Assembly (NCBI GenBank): GCA_035551355.1 | Contig: DASZNF010000052.1 | Coordinates: 1 to 64,000, forward strand | Source: DATATV01 sp035551355 | Lineage (GTDB): Bacteria > Actinomycetota > Actinomycetes > Mycobacteriales > Pseudonocardiaceae | Reading direction: 5' to 3' | Length of the DNA: 64,000 nucleotides | Part shown: piece by piece, positions 54,965-63,294 of the stretch | Layout of the letters: every line of letters starts with the position of its first letter | How positions within the stretch are numbered: the stretch's first letter is position 1 | Notes under the pieces: model-generated | Databases searched by the model: none | What the model was told of the DNA's origin: nothing | What the model saw: only the letters and a program-made list of their open reading frames with translations | Made by a program: the position numbers and the translations under genes

Positions 54965-57090
54965 GCGCGCAGCCGGCCGGGCGACCGGCCACCACGGATG
55001 AGAAACCGCTGCTGTCGATTTCCGATCTGCGCGTCAGTTTTCCCAGTGAGGACGGGGAAGTGGCCGCGGTGCGCGGGCTGGACCTGACCGTGCGGGCCGG
55101 TGAGGTGGTCGGCGTGGTCGGCGAGTCCGGCTCCGGCAAGTCGGTGTCCTCGCTGGCCACCATCGGGCTGCTGCCCGGCCAGGCCCGGGTGTCCGGCTCG
55201 ATCCGGCTGCGCGACCGCGAACTGATCGGCCTGTCGGACAAGGAGATGTCGCGCATCCGCGGCCGGCGGATCGCCATGGTGTTCCAGGATCCGATGTCCG
55301 CGCTGACCCCGGTGTACAAGGTGGGCGACCAGGTGGCCGAGGCGGTGCGCGCGCACGACCGCACCATCGGCCGCGCGGCCGCGGCCAAACGGGCGGTCGA
55401 ACTCCTCGACCTGGTGGGGATTCCGCGCGCCGCGGACGCGACTCAGGCCTTTCCGCACGAGTTCTCCGGCGGGATGCGCCAGCGGGTGGTGATCGCCATC
55501 GCCATCGCCGCCGACCCGGACCTGATCCTGGCCGACGAGCCGACCACCGCGCTGGACGTGACCGTGCAGGCGCAGGTGCTGGACGTGCTGGCCACCGCCC
55601 GCGAGGTGACCGGCGCCGGCATTCTGCTGATCACTCACGATCTCGGGGTGGTGGCCGGGTTCGCCGACCGACTGGTGGTGATGTACGCCGGGAAAGCGGT
55701 GGAGACCGGGCCGGTGGACCGGGTGTACCGCGCGCCCCGGATGCCCTACACGCTGGGATTGCTCGGATCGGTACCGCGGCTGGACGACGAGGGCCGCCGA
55801 CCGCTGGTGCCGATCGCCGGCCGCCCGCCCTCGCTGGTCGACCTGCCGCCCGGCTGCCCGTTCGCGCCGCGCTGCCCGGTCGTGGTGGATGCCTGTCACC
55901 AGGCCGAACCCGAGCTGGTCGCGGTGTCCGAAGTGGAGAGTCGCACCGACGGGCAGTTCGCCGCCTGCGTGCGGGTGGCCGAGCTGTCCGCGCGGGCCGA
56001 GGACAGCGTGGTGTCCACCGCGGTGAAGGTCTTCCAAGCCGGGGAACCGGCCGCGCCCGCACCGGCGGCGGACCGGCCGCGGCGGGCCCCGGTGCTGGAG
56101 GTTTCCGGTCTGGTCAAACACTTTCCGGTGACCAAGGGCGCGGTGTTTCGCCGCACGATCGGCACGGTACACGCGGTGGACGGCATCGACTTCGACATCG
56201 CCGAGCAGGAAACCCTTGGCCTGGTCGGGGAATCCGGCTGCGGCAAGACCACCGCGCTGATGCAGATCCTGGAGCTGGCCACCCCGCAGGCCGGGTCGGT
56301 GCGGCTGTTCGGCGAGGACGTGGCCACCGCCGACCGGGCCACCCGCAACCGGCTGCGCCGGGACATCCAGGTGGTGTTCCAGGACCCGATCGCCTCACTG
56401 GACCCGCGGATGCCGATCGGCGACATCATCGCCGAACCATTGCGGCTGCACAAGATCCCCGCGACGCGGGCCCGGGAACGGGTGGCCGAACTGCTGGATC
56501 TGGTCGGCCTGAGCCCGGAGCACGCGGTCCGCTATCCCGGCGAGTTCTCCGGCGGGCAGCGGCAGCGGGTCAGCATCGCCCGGGCCCTGGCGTTGGAGCC
56601 GAAACTGGTGGTGCTGGACGAACCGGTGTCCGCGCTGGACGTGTCCGTGCAGGCCGGGGTGCTCAACCTGCTGGCCGAGCTGCGCACCCGGCTGGGCCTG
56701 TCCTTCCTGTTCGTCTCGCACGACCTGTCGGTGATCCGGCACGTGGCCGACCGGATCGCGGTGATGTACCTGGGCCAGATCGTGGAGCTCGGCGCGGCCG
56801 AATCTGTGCTGGCCACCGCCACCCACCCCTACACCCAGGCACTGTTGTCCGCGGTGCCCATCCCCGATCCGGTGGCCGAGCGCAGGCGGGAACGCATCGT
56901 GCTGACCGGGGAACGGCCCAGCCCGGCCGATCCGCCATCGGGCTGCCGCTTCCGCACCCGCTGCTTCGTGCACAGCCAGCTGTCCGAAAAGGACAAACGT
57001 AAGTGCGTCGAGGTCGCGCCGCCGTTGCTCGAACGCGGTGCCGACCACCAGGCCGCCTGCCATTTTCCGCGGGCGCGCCGGCTGATCTGA
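54961..57090 (+). CDS. two-domain ABC transporter ATPase (DppD-DppF fusion)
   Basis: 709-residue protein containing both ATPases of the importer in one chain. Domain 1: VVGVVGESGSGKSVSSLATIG (Walker A, about 52-66), PHEFSGGMRQRVVIAIAIAADPDLILADEPTTALD (signature and Walker B). It ends with the oligopeptide-transporter C-terminal block GCPFAPRCPV. Domain 2: LGLVGESGCGKTTALMQILELA, FSGGQRQRVSIARALALEPKLVVLDEPVSALD, and the same C-terminal block (GCRFRTRCFV). Both sites look catalytically complete. ATGA overlap couples it to the permease gene. Confidence 0.93.
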   Translation: MSAQPAGRPATTDEKPLLSISDLRVSFPSEDGEVAAVRGLDLTVRAGEVVGVVGESGSGKSVSSLATIGLLPGQARVSGSIRLRDRELIGLSDKEMSRIRGRRIAMVFQDPMSALTPVYKVGDQVAEAVRAHDRTIGRAAAAKRAVELLDLVGIPRAADATQAFPHEFSGGMRQRVVIAIAIAADPDLILADEPTTALDVTVQAQVLDVLATAREVTGAGILLITHDLGVVAGFADRLVVMYAGKAVETGPVDRVYRAPRMPYTLGLLGSVPRLDDEGRRPLVPIAGRPPSLVDLPPGCPFAPRCPVVVDACHQAEPELVAVSEVESRTDGQFAACVRVAELSARAEDSVVSTAVKVFQAGEPAAPAPAADRPRRAPVLEVSGLVKHFPVTKGAVFRRTIGTVHAVDGIDFDIAEQETLGLVGESGCGKTTALMQILELATPQAGSVRLFGEDVATADRATRNRLRRDIQVVFQDPIASLDPRMPIGDIIAEPLRLHKIPATRARERVAELLDLVGLSPEHAVRYPGEFSGGQRQRVSIARALALEPKLVVLDEPVSALDVSVQAGVLNLLAELRTRLGLSFLFVSHDLSVIRHVADRIAVMYLGQIVELGAAESVLATATHPYTQALLSAVPIPDPVAERRRERIVLTGERPSPADPPSGCRFRTRCFVHSQLSEKDKRKCVEVAPPLLERGADHQAACHFPRARRLI

Positions 57091-57115
57091 AGTCCTAGTC
57101 AGGAGGGATCCCAGG

Positions 57116-58822
57116 GTGAGAAACCGAAAGTTCGTCCCCGCGTTAACCGGCCTGGCACTGACCGGTCTGCTGGCGCTGTCCGCCTGCGGTTCGGGTGCCT
57201 CGTCCGGCGGAAACGTGCAGAACAACGAACAACTGGCCAGCAAGACCACCGACATCAACCCACAGGACCCGGCCAACCTGACCGACGGCCACTTCGTCTG
57301 GCCGCTGGATGACTACCTGCCGAACTGGAACGGCAACGAGGTCGACGGCAACGACGAGAACGACGTGCCGGTCTACAGCGCGATGCTGCCCCGGCTGTTC
57401 CTGGTCCAGCCGGACGGCACGTCCAAGGTCAACCCGGACTACCTGACCTCGGCCACGGTGACCTCGACCAGCCCGCAGGTGATCACCTACGAGTTCAACC
57501 CCAAGGCGCACTGGACCGACGGGAAACCTTTGAGCTGGCAGGATCTCAAGGCTCAGTGGCAGGCCATGAACGGCGCCGACCCGGCCTTCCAGACGGCCAG
57601 CACCAGCGGTTACGCCGACATCGCCTCGGTCACCCAGGGGAAGTCGGCCACCGAGGCGGTGGTCACCTTCTCCCAGCCCTACGCCGAATGGCAGGGCCTG
57701 TTCGCGCACTTCAGCCCGCTGTACCCGCAGTCGGTGAACGCCACGCCGGACTCGTTCAACTCGTCACTGGCCAACGGTCCGACCGAAGCCAGCGCCGGCC
57801 CGTTCAAGCTGGGCAGCTTCGACAAGAACAACGGCACCATCACCCTGGTGCGCAACCCCGACTGGTGGGGCGCGAAACCGGTGCTGTCCCAGATCATCTT
57901 CCAGGTGGTCAGCCGGGACAACCGGGCCGATGCGTTGCAGAACAACGAGATCAGCCTCGCCCCACTGGGCGCCAGCGCCGATCTGTACCGGCGGGCCCAG
58001 GCCATGTCGAACGTGACCATCCACACCGCGGTGGCCGCCAACTTCAACGACGTGTGGTTCGACGGCAAGACCGGAAAACTGCTGTCCGATCAGAAACTGC
58101 GGGTGGCGGTGGCCAAGGGCATCAACTCGGTGTCCTTCACCAAGGCCGCGGTCGGCTCCTACATCACCAACCCGGTGCCGATCGGCAATCACATCTACAC
58201 CCCGGGCTCGAAATACCACGAGGACCACTCCTCGATCCTGGCCTACGACCCGGCCGAGGCGGGCAAGGAAATGGACGCGGACGGCTGGACGCTCGCGCCG
58301 GGCGCCAAGTACCGCACCAAGAACGGCGCCGAGCTGGATCTGTCCATTCTGGACAACAGCGACGCCTCGGACTCGCTGGACAAGGAACAGAACACCCTGC
58401 TGATCAACCAGCTGGCCGCGATCGGCATCAAGGCCACGGTGAACCTGGTTCCCTCGGCCCAGTTCGCCACTCTGGAGGACAAGTTCAACTGGGATCTGCA
58501 GATGAACGGGTGGCTGGTCTCACCGTTCCCGATCAGCCGCACCGCCGGGCACTACACGCTCAACGGGGACAACCCCAGCAACTACGAGCAGATCGGCAAC
58601 GCCACCATCAACAACCTGTACGCCCAGGCCAACGGCACCCTGGACGACACGGCGCGGGCCAAGCTGGGCAACGAGATCGACACCCAGCTGTGGCAGGAGG
58701 CCATCGACGTGCCGCTGTTCCAGTCGCCCGGCGTGGTGATCACCAACAAGTACCTGGCCAACATGGGCGCGTTCGGCTTCTCCGACGCCGACTACACGCG
58801 CATCGGCTTCGTCAAGCACTGA
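57116..58822 (+). CDS. peptide ABC transporter substrate-binding lipoprotein (SBP family 5)
   Basis: 568-residue extracellular solute-binding protein. The signal peptide ends LLALSACGSG (lipidated Cys about residue 24). The mature protein shows AHWTDGKPLSWQDLKAQWQAMNG, TLVRNPDWWGAKPVLSQIIFQVV and RVAVAKGINS blocks of family 5. It carries two or more short inserts relative to typical DppA but no broken segment. AGGAGG at 57101-57106 precedes GTG 57116. Ligand could be a di/oligopeptide, nickel chelate or similar; the operon lacks accessory enzymes that would narrow it. Confidence 0.9.
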   Translation: MRNRKFVPALTGLALTGLLALSACGSGASSGGNVQNNEQLASKTTDINPQDPANLTDGHFVWPLDDYLPNWNGNEVDGNDENDVPVYSAMLPRLFLVQPDGTSKVNPDYLTSATVTSTSPQVITYEFNPKAHWTDGKPLSWQDLKAQWQAMNGADPAFQTASTSGYADIASVTQGKSATEAVVTFSQPYAEWQGLFAHFSPLYPQSVNATPDSFNSSLANGPTEASAGPFKLGSFDKNNGTITLVRNPDWWGAKPVLSQIIFQVVSRDNRADALQNNEISLAPLGASADLYRRAQAMSNVTIHTAVAANFNDVWFDGKTGKLLSDQKLRVAVAKGINSVSFTKAAVGSYITNPVPIGNHIYTPGSKYHEDHSSILAYDPAEAGKEMDADGWTLAPGAKYRTKNGAELDLSILDNSDASDSLDKEQNTLLINQLAAIGIKATVNLVPSAQFATLEDKFNWDLQMNGWLVSPFPISRTAGHYTLNGDNPSNYEQIGNATINNLYAQANGTLDDTARAKLGNEIDTQLWQEAIDVPLFQSPGVVITNKYLANMGAFGFSDADYTRIGFVKH

Positions 58823-58895
58823 GGAACGTCAAGCACCGAGGTACGTCAGGCACCGAAATTCGTCGAGCACTGAGGAACATCAAGCACTGAGGAAC
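58811..58895 (+). repeat. 17-bp tandem repeat spanning the substrate-binding protein stop codon
   Basis: Five units at 58811, 58828, 58845, 58862 and 58879 with consensus GTCAAGCACTGAGGAAC. The first contains the final codons Val-Lys-His and the stop (58820-58822) of the gene. The array ends 12 bases before the next start codon. Confidence 0.9.
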
Positions 58896-58907
58896 GGCCG
58901 AGTTCGG

Positions 58908-59777
58908 ATGAGAGTCGCCCGGCACGTCGCGATCACCACCGCGTTGGTGGTCGCGACGTGCCTTGTCGTCGGCGGCTGCTGCGAGTACTCCCTTGATCAA
59001 TCCGTGGCCCGCCTGCCGCACCTGACCGGTCCGGCCGCCGTGGACACCGTGGTCAGCGCGGAGCGGGCCCAGGTCGGCCTGCTGCTCACCGGGCTGATCC
59101 TGCTGGTGGTGCTGCCGGCCGTGGCCGCGCAGGCGATTGCGCTGCGCCGGGCGGCTCGCCGGCCCGGGAAACCGGTGCGGATACGGCCGGTACGGATCGG
59201 CCGCGGACTGGGCTCGAGATGGTGGCTGGAGACCGAGACCACCCCGCGCACCTGGTACCCGGTGCACTTCCACCCAGCGCTGCTGGAACTGCCCGCCCCG
59301 GTGGAGCTGTGCCGCCATGGCACGCGCCTGGCCGCCTTCACCCATCCGGGACGAAGCGACACCCTCACCCCTCCGGGACGAAGCGACACCGTCACCCGTC
59401 CGGAGCGAACTGCGGCGTCCACCCTTTCGGGGCGAACGGACACGTTCACTCATCCGGGACGAAGCGCGGCGCTCACCCGTCCGGGACAAGGTGACCCGAT
59501 CTACCCGTCCGGGTTGGCCCGCCGCACTCCGCCCCGCGGCCGCCGCACCGACAGCCCGGCCCAGCCCGACGACCACGCCGCCGACCGGGCCCGCGACGCG
59601 GCCCGGCTGCGCAGGCAGTTCCGGGTGGACGCGGTCCGGGTGGTCCCCGCCCCGTTCGTCGGACTGATCTGGGTCTACCTCGACGGCGGCGGCGGGACCG
59701 AATGGCTGGCCGCCACCGCGCTGACCGCCGCCCTCGGCCTGTGGTGGGCCGCACTGCGCGGCTCCGACCCGAGCTGA
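58908..59777 (+). CDS. two-helix membrane protein with 9-residue repeats
   Basis: 289 residues, not recognised. Helix 1 is HVAITTALVVATCLVVGGCC (about 6-25) and helix 2 is VGLLLTGLILLVVLPAVAAQAI. A basic domain follows (RIRPVRIGRGLGSRWWLETETTPRTWYPVHFHPAL), then six and a half 9-residue repeats with consensus THPGRSDTL (residues about 145-205), an Arg-rich stretch and a C-terminal hydrophobic segment FVGLIWVYLDGGGGTEWLAATALTAALGLWW. The layout is like other small actinobacterial membrane proteins of unknown role. The repeats are in frame and coincide with a 27-bp DNA array. Confidence 0.6.
   Translation: MRVARHVAITTALVVATCLVVGGCCEYSLDQSVARLPHLTGPAAVDTVVSAERAQVGLLLTGLILLVVLPAVAAQAIALRRAARRPGKPVRIRPVRIGRGLGSRWWLETETTPRTWYPVHFHPALLELPAPVELCRHGTRLAAFTHPGRSDTLTPPGRSDTVTRPERTAASTLSGRTDTFTHPGRSAALTRPGQGDPIYPSGLARRTPPRGRRTDSPAQPDDHAADRARDAARLRRQFRVDAVRVVPAPFVGLIWVYLDGGGGTEWLAATALTAALGLWWAALRGSDPS
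59338..59525 (+). repeat. in-frame 27-bp tandem array inside the membrane protein gene
   Basis: Units of exactly 27 bp start at 59338, 59365, 59392, 59419, 59446, 59473 and 59500 (last partial). Consensus start TCACCCATCCGGGACGAAGC. The opening TCACCC(G/A)TCSGG agrees with the arrays at 4315 and 8801. Confidence 0.9.
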
Positions 59778-59833
59778 GCCCGAGACCGCGGCCGTCCGCC
59801 CGGACGTGACGGCGACCACGCGGGCCGACCTGC

Positions 59834-59839
59834 GAGACT
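59834..59839 (+). promoter_or_regulatory. possible leaderless -10 element of hemL
   Basis: GAGACT with a 7-base spacer to GTG 59847. It keeps the A and T most conserved in actinobacterial -10 elements; there is no ribosome site. Confidence 0.35.
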
Positions 59840-59846
59840 GGAACCC

Positions 59847-61187
59847 GTGAGCAGCAACGGCACGACGACGCACGCCAGCACCACGGCCACCGCGACCTCG
59901 GCCGCCCTGTTCGAGCGGGCGACCGCGGTCATCCCCGGCGGGGTCAACTCACCGGTCCGGGCCTTTCACTCGGTCGGGGGGACCCCGCGGTTCATGGTGT
60001 CCGGCTCCGGGCCCTACCTGACCGACGCGGACGGCAACCGCTACGTGGACCTGGTCAGCTCGTGGGGCCCGATGATCCTGGGCCACGCCCACCCGGCGGT
60101 GGTCGAGGCCACCGAGCGGGCCGCCCGGCACGGCCTGTCCTTCGGCACCCCGACCGAGGGCGAGATCGAACTCGCCGAGGAGATCAGCAACCGGGTCGAG
60201 CCGGTCAAACGGGTCCGGCTGGTCAACTCCGGCACCGAGGCCACCATGAGCGCCATCCGGCTGGCCCGCGGCTTCACCGGCCGCAGCCGGGTGATCAAGT
60301 TCGCCGGCTGCTACCACGGCCACGTGGACGCGCTGCTGGCCGACGCCGGTTCCGGCGTGGCCACCCTGGGCCTGCCCACCTCGCCCGGGGTCACCGGCGC
60401 CCAGGCCGCCGACACGATCGTGTTGCCCTACAACGACCTGGACGCGGTGCGGGCAGCGTTCACCGCCGACCCGACCGGCATCGCCTGTGTGATCACCGAG
60501 GCCGCCGCGGGCAACATGGGCGCGGTCGCCCCGCACGAGGGGTTCAACGCCGGACTGCGCGAGATCACCGCCGCGCACGGCGCGCTGCTGATCATGGACG
60601 AGGTGATGACCGGCTTCCGCGTCTCCGCCGCCGGTTGGTACGGCCTGGAGGGCGTGCCCGGTGACCTTTACACCTTCGGCAAGGTGATGTCCGGCGGGCT
60701 GCCCGCGGCCGCGTTCGGCGGCCGGGCCGACGTGATGTCCCGGCTGGCCCCGGAGGGCCCGGTCTACCAGGCCGGGACCCTGTCGGGGAACCCGGTCGCG
60801 GTGGCCGCCGGGCTGACCAGCCTGCGGCACGCCGACGCAGGCGTCTACCGGGCGCTGGACGCCAACGCCACCCGGCTGGGTGACGCCTTCGGCGCCGCGC
60901 TGACCAAGGCCGGGGTGCCGCACCGGGTGCAGTACGCGGGCAACCTGGTCAGCGTGTTCTTCACCGACACCCCGGTGACCGACTACGTCACCGCCAAGGC
61001 CACCCAGACATGGCGCTTCCCGGCCTTCTTCCACGCCCTGCTCGAGCGCGGCGTGTACGGCCCGCCCAGCCCGTACGAGGCGTGGTTCGTCAACGCCGCG
61101 ATGGACGACGCGGCGTTCGAGATCATCGAGGCGGCGCTGCCGCCCGCGGCGGAGGCGGCGGCCGCGGCGAGCAAGGAGCAGGCGTGA
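59847..61187 (+). CDS. hemL: glutamate-1-semialdehyde 2,1-aminomutase
   Basis: PLP enzyme giving 5-aminolevulinate for haem synthesis (C5 pathway), 446 residues. The N-terminus has LFERATAVIPGGVNSPVRAF, then SWGPMILGHAHPAV, FAGCYHGHVDALLADAGSG, IMDEVMTGFRV and the PLP-lysine block DLYTFGKVMSGGLPAAAFGG. Its probable leaderless start is GTG 59847. The stop overlaps the next gene (GTGA). The order hemL, phosphatase, TlpA-like, ccdA, resB is that of the mycobacterial haem/cytochrome c cluster. Confidence 0.95.
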   Translation: MSSNGTTTHASTTATATSAALFERATAVIPGGVNSPVRAFHSVGGTPRFMVSGSGPYLTDADGNRYVDLVSSWGPMILGHAHPAVVEATERAARHGLSFGTPTEGEIELAEEISNRVEPVKRVRLVNSGTEATMSAIRLARGFTGRSRVIKFAGCYHGHVDALLADAGSGVATLGLPTSPGVTGAQAADTIVLPYNDLDAVRAAFTADPTGIACVITEAAAGNMGAVAPHEGFNAGLREITAAHGALLIMDEVMTGFRVSAAGWYGLEGVPGDLYTFGKVMSGGLPAAAFGGRADVMSRLAPEGPVYQAGTLSGNPVAVAAGLTSLRHADAGVYRALDANATRLGDAFGAALTKAGVPHRVQYAGNLVSVFFTDTPVTDYVTAKATQTWRFPAFFHALLERGVYGPPSPYEAWFVNAAMDDAAFEIIEAALPPAAEAAAAASKEQA

Positions 61188-61816
61188 CCACCAAGACCCT
61201 CGTGCATCTGGTCCGGCACGGCGAGGTGCACAACCCGGATCACGTGCTCTACGGCCGGCTGCCCGGCTACAAACTGTCCGACCGGGGCCAGCAGCAGGCC
61301 CTCGTGGTGGCCGAGCACCTGCGCGGCCGCGACGTGGTGCACGCGGTCTCCTCGCCGCTGGACCGGGCCCAGCAGACCATCGCGCCGATCGCCGCGTCGC
61401 ACCGGATCGACCCGGAGATCGACGAGAACCTGATCGAGGCGGCCAACATCTTCGAGGGCAAGCGGGTCGCGGTCGGCGACGGCGCGCTGCGGGATCCGCG
61501 CAACTGGCCGATCCTGATCAACCCGTTCAAACCCTCCTGGGGCGAGCCGTACCTGGACATCGCGCACCGCATGCTGGGCGCGCTGTACCGGGCCCGGGCG
61601 GCGGCCGAGGGGCACGAGGCGGTGTGCGTGTCGCACCAGCTGCCGATCTGGACGCTGCGCCGGTTCTGCGAGGGCCACCGGCTCTGGCACGACCCGCGCA
61701 AGCGGCAGTGCTCGCTGGCCTCGCTGACCTCGTTCGAGTTCGCCGACGAGAAACTGGTCGGCGTGCGCTACGCCGACCCGGTCGGCGCGACCAACGCGCG
61801 GGTGAACGGGGCATGA
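61184..61816 (+). CDS. histidine phosphatase (phosphoglycerate mutase-like)
   Basis: 210-residue histidine-phosphatase-superfamily protein. The catalytic motif is LVRHGEVHNPDHVLYGRLPG (His about residue 11), with the second basic site in SSPLDRAQQTIAPIA and the C-terminal His in VCVSHQLPIWTLRRF. It is annotated as phosphoglycerate mutase in many actinobacteria, but the substrate is not established. GTG 61184 lies in the hemL stop, so translation is coupled, and its own stop overlaps the next start (ATGA). Confidence 0.85.
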   Translation: MTTKTLVHLVRHGEVHNPDHVLYGRLPGYKLSDRGQQQALVVAEHLRGRDVVHAVSSPLDRAQQTIAPIAASHRIDPEIDENLIEAANIFEGKRVAVGDGALRDPRNWPILINPFKPSWGEPYLDIAHRMLGALYRARAAAEGHEAVCVSHQLPIWTLRRFCEGHRLWHDPRKRQCSLASLTSFEFADEKLVGVRYADPVGATNARVNGA

Positions 61817-62394
61817 GGCGGTTCCTGGCCCTCGGGATGGTGGCGGCGGCGCTGGTGGCCGGCTGCACCAGCACGCACGACGCGGTCTCGCAGAGCGGCA
61901 CCTACGCGTTCGTCTCGCCCGGCGGCAAGACCCAGCTGTTCTACCCGGTGGCCGAGCGCAAGCCGCTGGCCCCGGTGTCCGGCGAGAACCTGGCCAAGCA
62001 GAACACCCAGCTGCAGGTCTCCGACTACCCGAACACGGTCGTGGTGCTCAACATCTGGGGCCAGTGGTGCGGGCCGTGCCGCAGCGAGTCGCCCGATCTG
62101 GCGCAGGCCTACAACCAGACCAAGGCGCTGGGCGTGCAGTTCGTCGGCCTCGACGAGCGGGACGAGCGCCAGGCCGCGCTGGATTTCATGCAGAACAACC
62201 AGATCGGCTATCCGTCGATCTACGACCCGTCCGGCCGGGCCATGCTGGCGCTGCAGGGCTTCCCGCGCACCGCGGTGCCCTCCACGCTGATCCTGGACCG
62301 CCAGCACCGGGTGGCGGCGGTGTACATCGGCAGGGTGTACGCGGGCACGCTGCTGCCGGAAATCCAGAAAGTGGCCGCGGAAAAAACGCCGTAG
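61813..62394 (+). CDS. TlpA/ResA-like thioredoxin lipoprotein
   Basis: 193-residue exported thiol-disulphide protein. The lipobox LVAGCTS puts the lipidated Cys at about residue 18. The thioredoxin fold has LNIWGQWCGPCRSESPDL with the CxxC at about 86-89 and the cis-Pro loop RTAVPSTLILD. It probably keeps apocytochrome c haem-binding cysteines reduced, together with CcdA. ATG 61813 overlaps the upstream stop. The spacer to ccdA is 123 bp, with a separate promoter there. Confidence 0.9.
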   Translation: MRRFLALGMVAAALVAGCTSTHDAVSQSGTYAFVSPGGKTQLFYPVAERKPLAPVSGENLAKQNTQLQVSDYPNTVVVLNIWGQWCGPCRSESPDLAQAYNQTKALGVQFVGLDERDERQAALDFMQNNQIGYPSIYDPSGRAMLALQGFPRTAVPSTLILDRQHRVAAVYIGRVYAGTLLPEIQKVAAEKTP

Positions 62395-62504
62395 CGCATG
62401 AATCCGGCCGCCCTCGGTTATGCCTTTGTGAAGTGGCGTTCGGGCTGGTGTGACGCAGAGCGCCCGAGGGCCAGGGCGGTGCACGGGGCACTGCGGGCGC
62501 TGCC

Positions 62505-62510
62505 TAGTCT
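62505..62510 (+). promoter_or_regulatory. probable leaderless -10 element of ccdA
   Basis: TAGTCT followed after 7 bases by GTG 62518, with no Shine-Dalgarno sequence. This implies that ccdA-resB has its own promoter besides read-through from hemL. Confidence 0.5.
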
Positions 62511-62517
62511 CGTTGTC

Positions 62518-63294
62518 GTGAATCCCACCGAGCTGGCGGAATCGGGGCCATTGCTCCTGGCCTCGGTCGTCGCGCTGGCCGCCGGTGCGGTGTCCTTCGC
62601 CTCCCCGTGCGTGGTGCCGCTGGTGCCCGGCTACCTGGCCTATCTGGCCGGCCTGGTCGGCGCCGAATCCCCCGCGGTGACCAAAGAGGAACCCACCCGC
62701 ACCGGGCGGTGGCGGGTCACCGGAGCCGCGCTGCTGTTCGTGGTCGGATTCACCGTGGTGTTCGGCGCGGGCTCGCTGCTGGTGCTCGGCCTGTCCGACA
62801 CCCTGCTGGCCGACGCCCTGGTGCTGCAACGCATCGGCGGCGTGCTCACCATCCTGATGGCCCTGGTGTTCATCGGCCTGGTGCCTGCCATGCAGCGCGA
62901 GGTCCGGCTGCACACCTCCCCGCGCGCCGGGCTGATCGGCGCACCCATCCTCGGCGCGGTGTTCGCGCTGGGCTGGACCCCCTGCCTCGGTCCCACCCTC
63001 ACCGGTGTGATGTCGGTCGCGGCCAGCACCGAGGCCGGTTCGCAGACCGTCCGCGGGGTGCTGCTCATCCTCGCCTACTGCGTGGGCCTCGGCGTGCCGT
63101 TCGTGCTGCTGGCACTGGGCGCGCGCTGGGCGGTGCGGGCCACCGGCTGGCTGCGCGCGCACATCCGCGGCGTGCAGCTGACCGGCGGCGTGCTGCTGCT
63201 GGCCGTCGGCGTGCTGCTGGTCACCGGAGCGTGGGGGGACCTGATCGACTGGCTGCGGGACACCGTGGCCACGAATGCGAGCTCACCGATATGA
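62518..63294 (+). CDS. ccdA: cytochrome c biogenesis protein CcdA
   Basis: Membrane thiol-electron carrier, 258 residues with six helices. It has GAVSFASPCVVPLVPGYLAYLAGLVG (first redox Cys) and VFALGWTPCLGPTLTGVMSVA (second), the DsbD-beta-type pair. GTG 62518 (MNPTELAES) is chosen since TAGTCT lies 7 bases upstream; the frame is open further back but with non-hydrophobic, unrelated sequence. The stop overlaps the resB ATG (ATGA). Confidence 0.93.
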   Translation: MNPTELAESGPLLLASVVALAAGAVSFASPCVVPLVPGYLAYLAGLVGAESPAVTKEEPTRTGRWRVTGAALLFVVGFTVVFGAGSLLVLGLSDTLLADALVLQRIGGVLTILMALVFIGLVPAMQREVRLHTSPRAGLIGAPILGAVFALGWTPCLGPTLTGVMSVAASTEAGSQTVRGVLLILAYCVGLGVPFVLLALGARWAVRATGWLRAHIRGVQLTGGVLLLAVGVLLVTGAWGDLIDWLRDTVATNASSPI

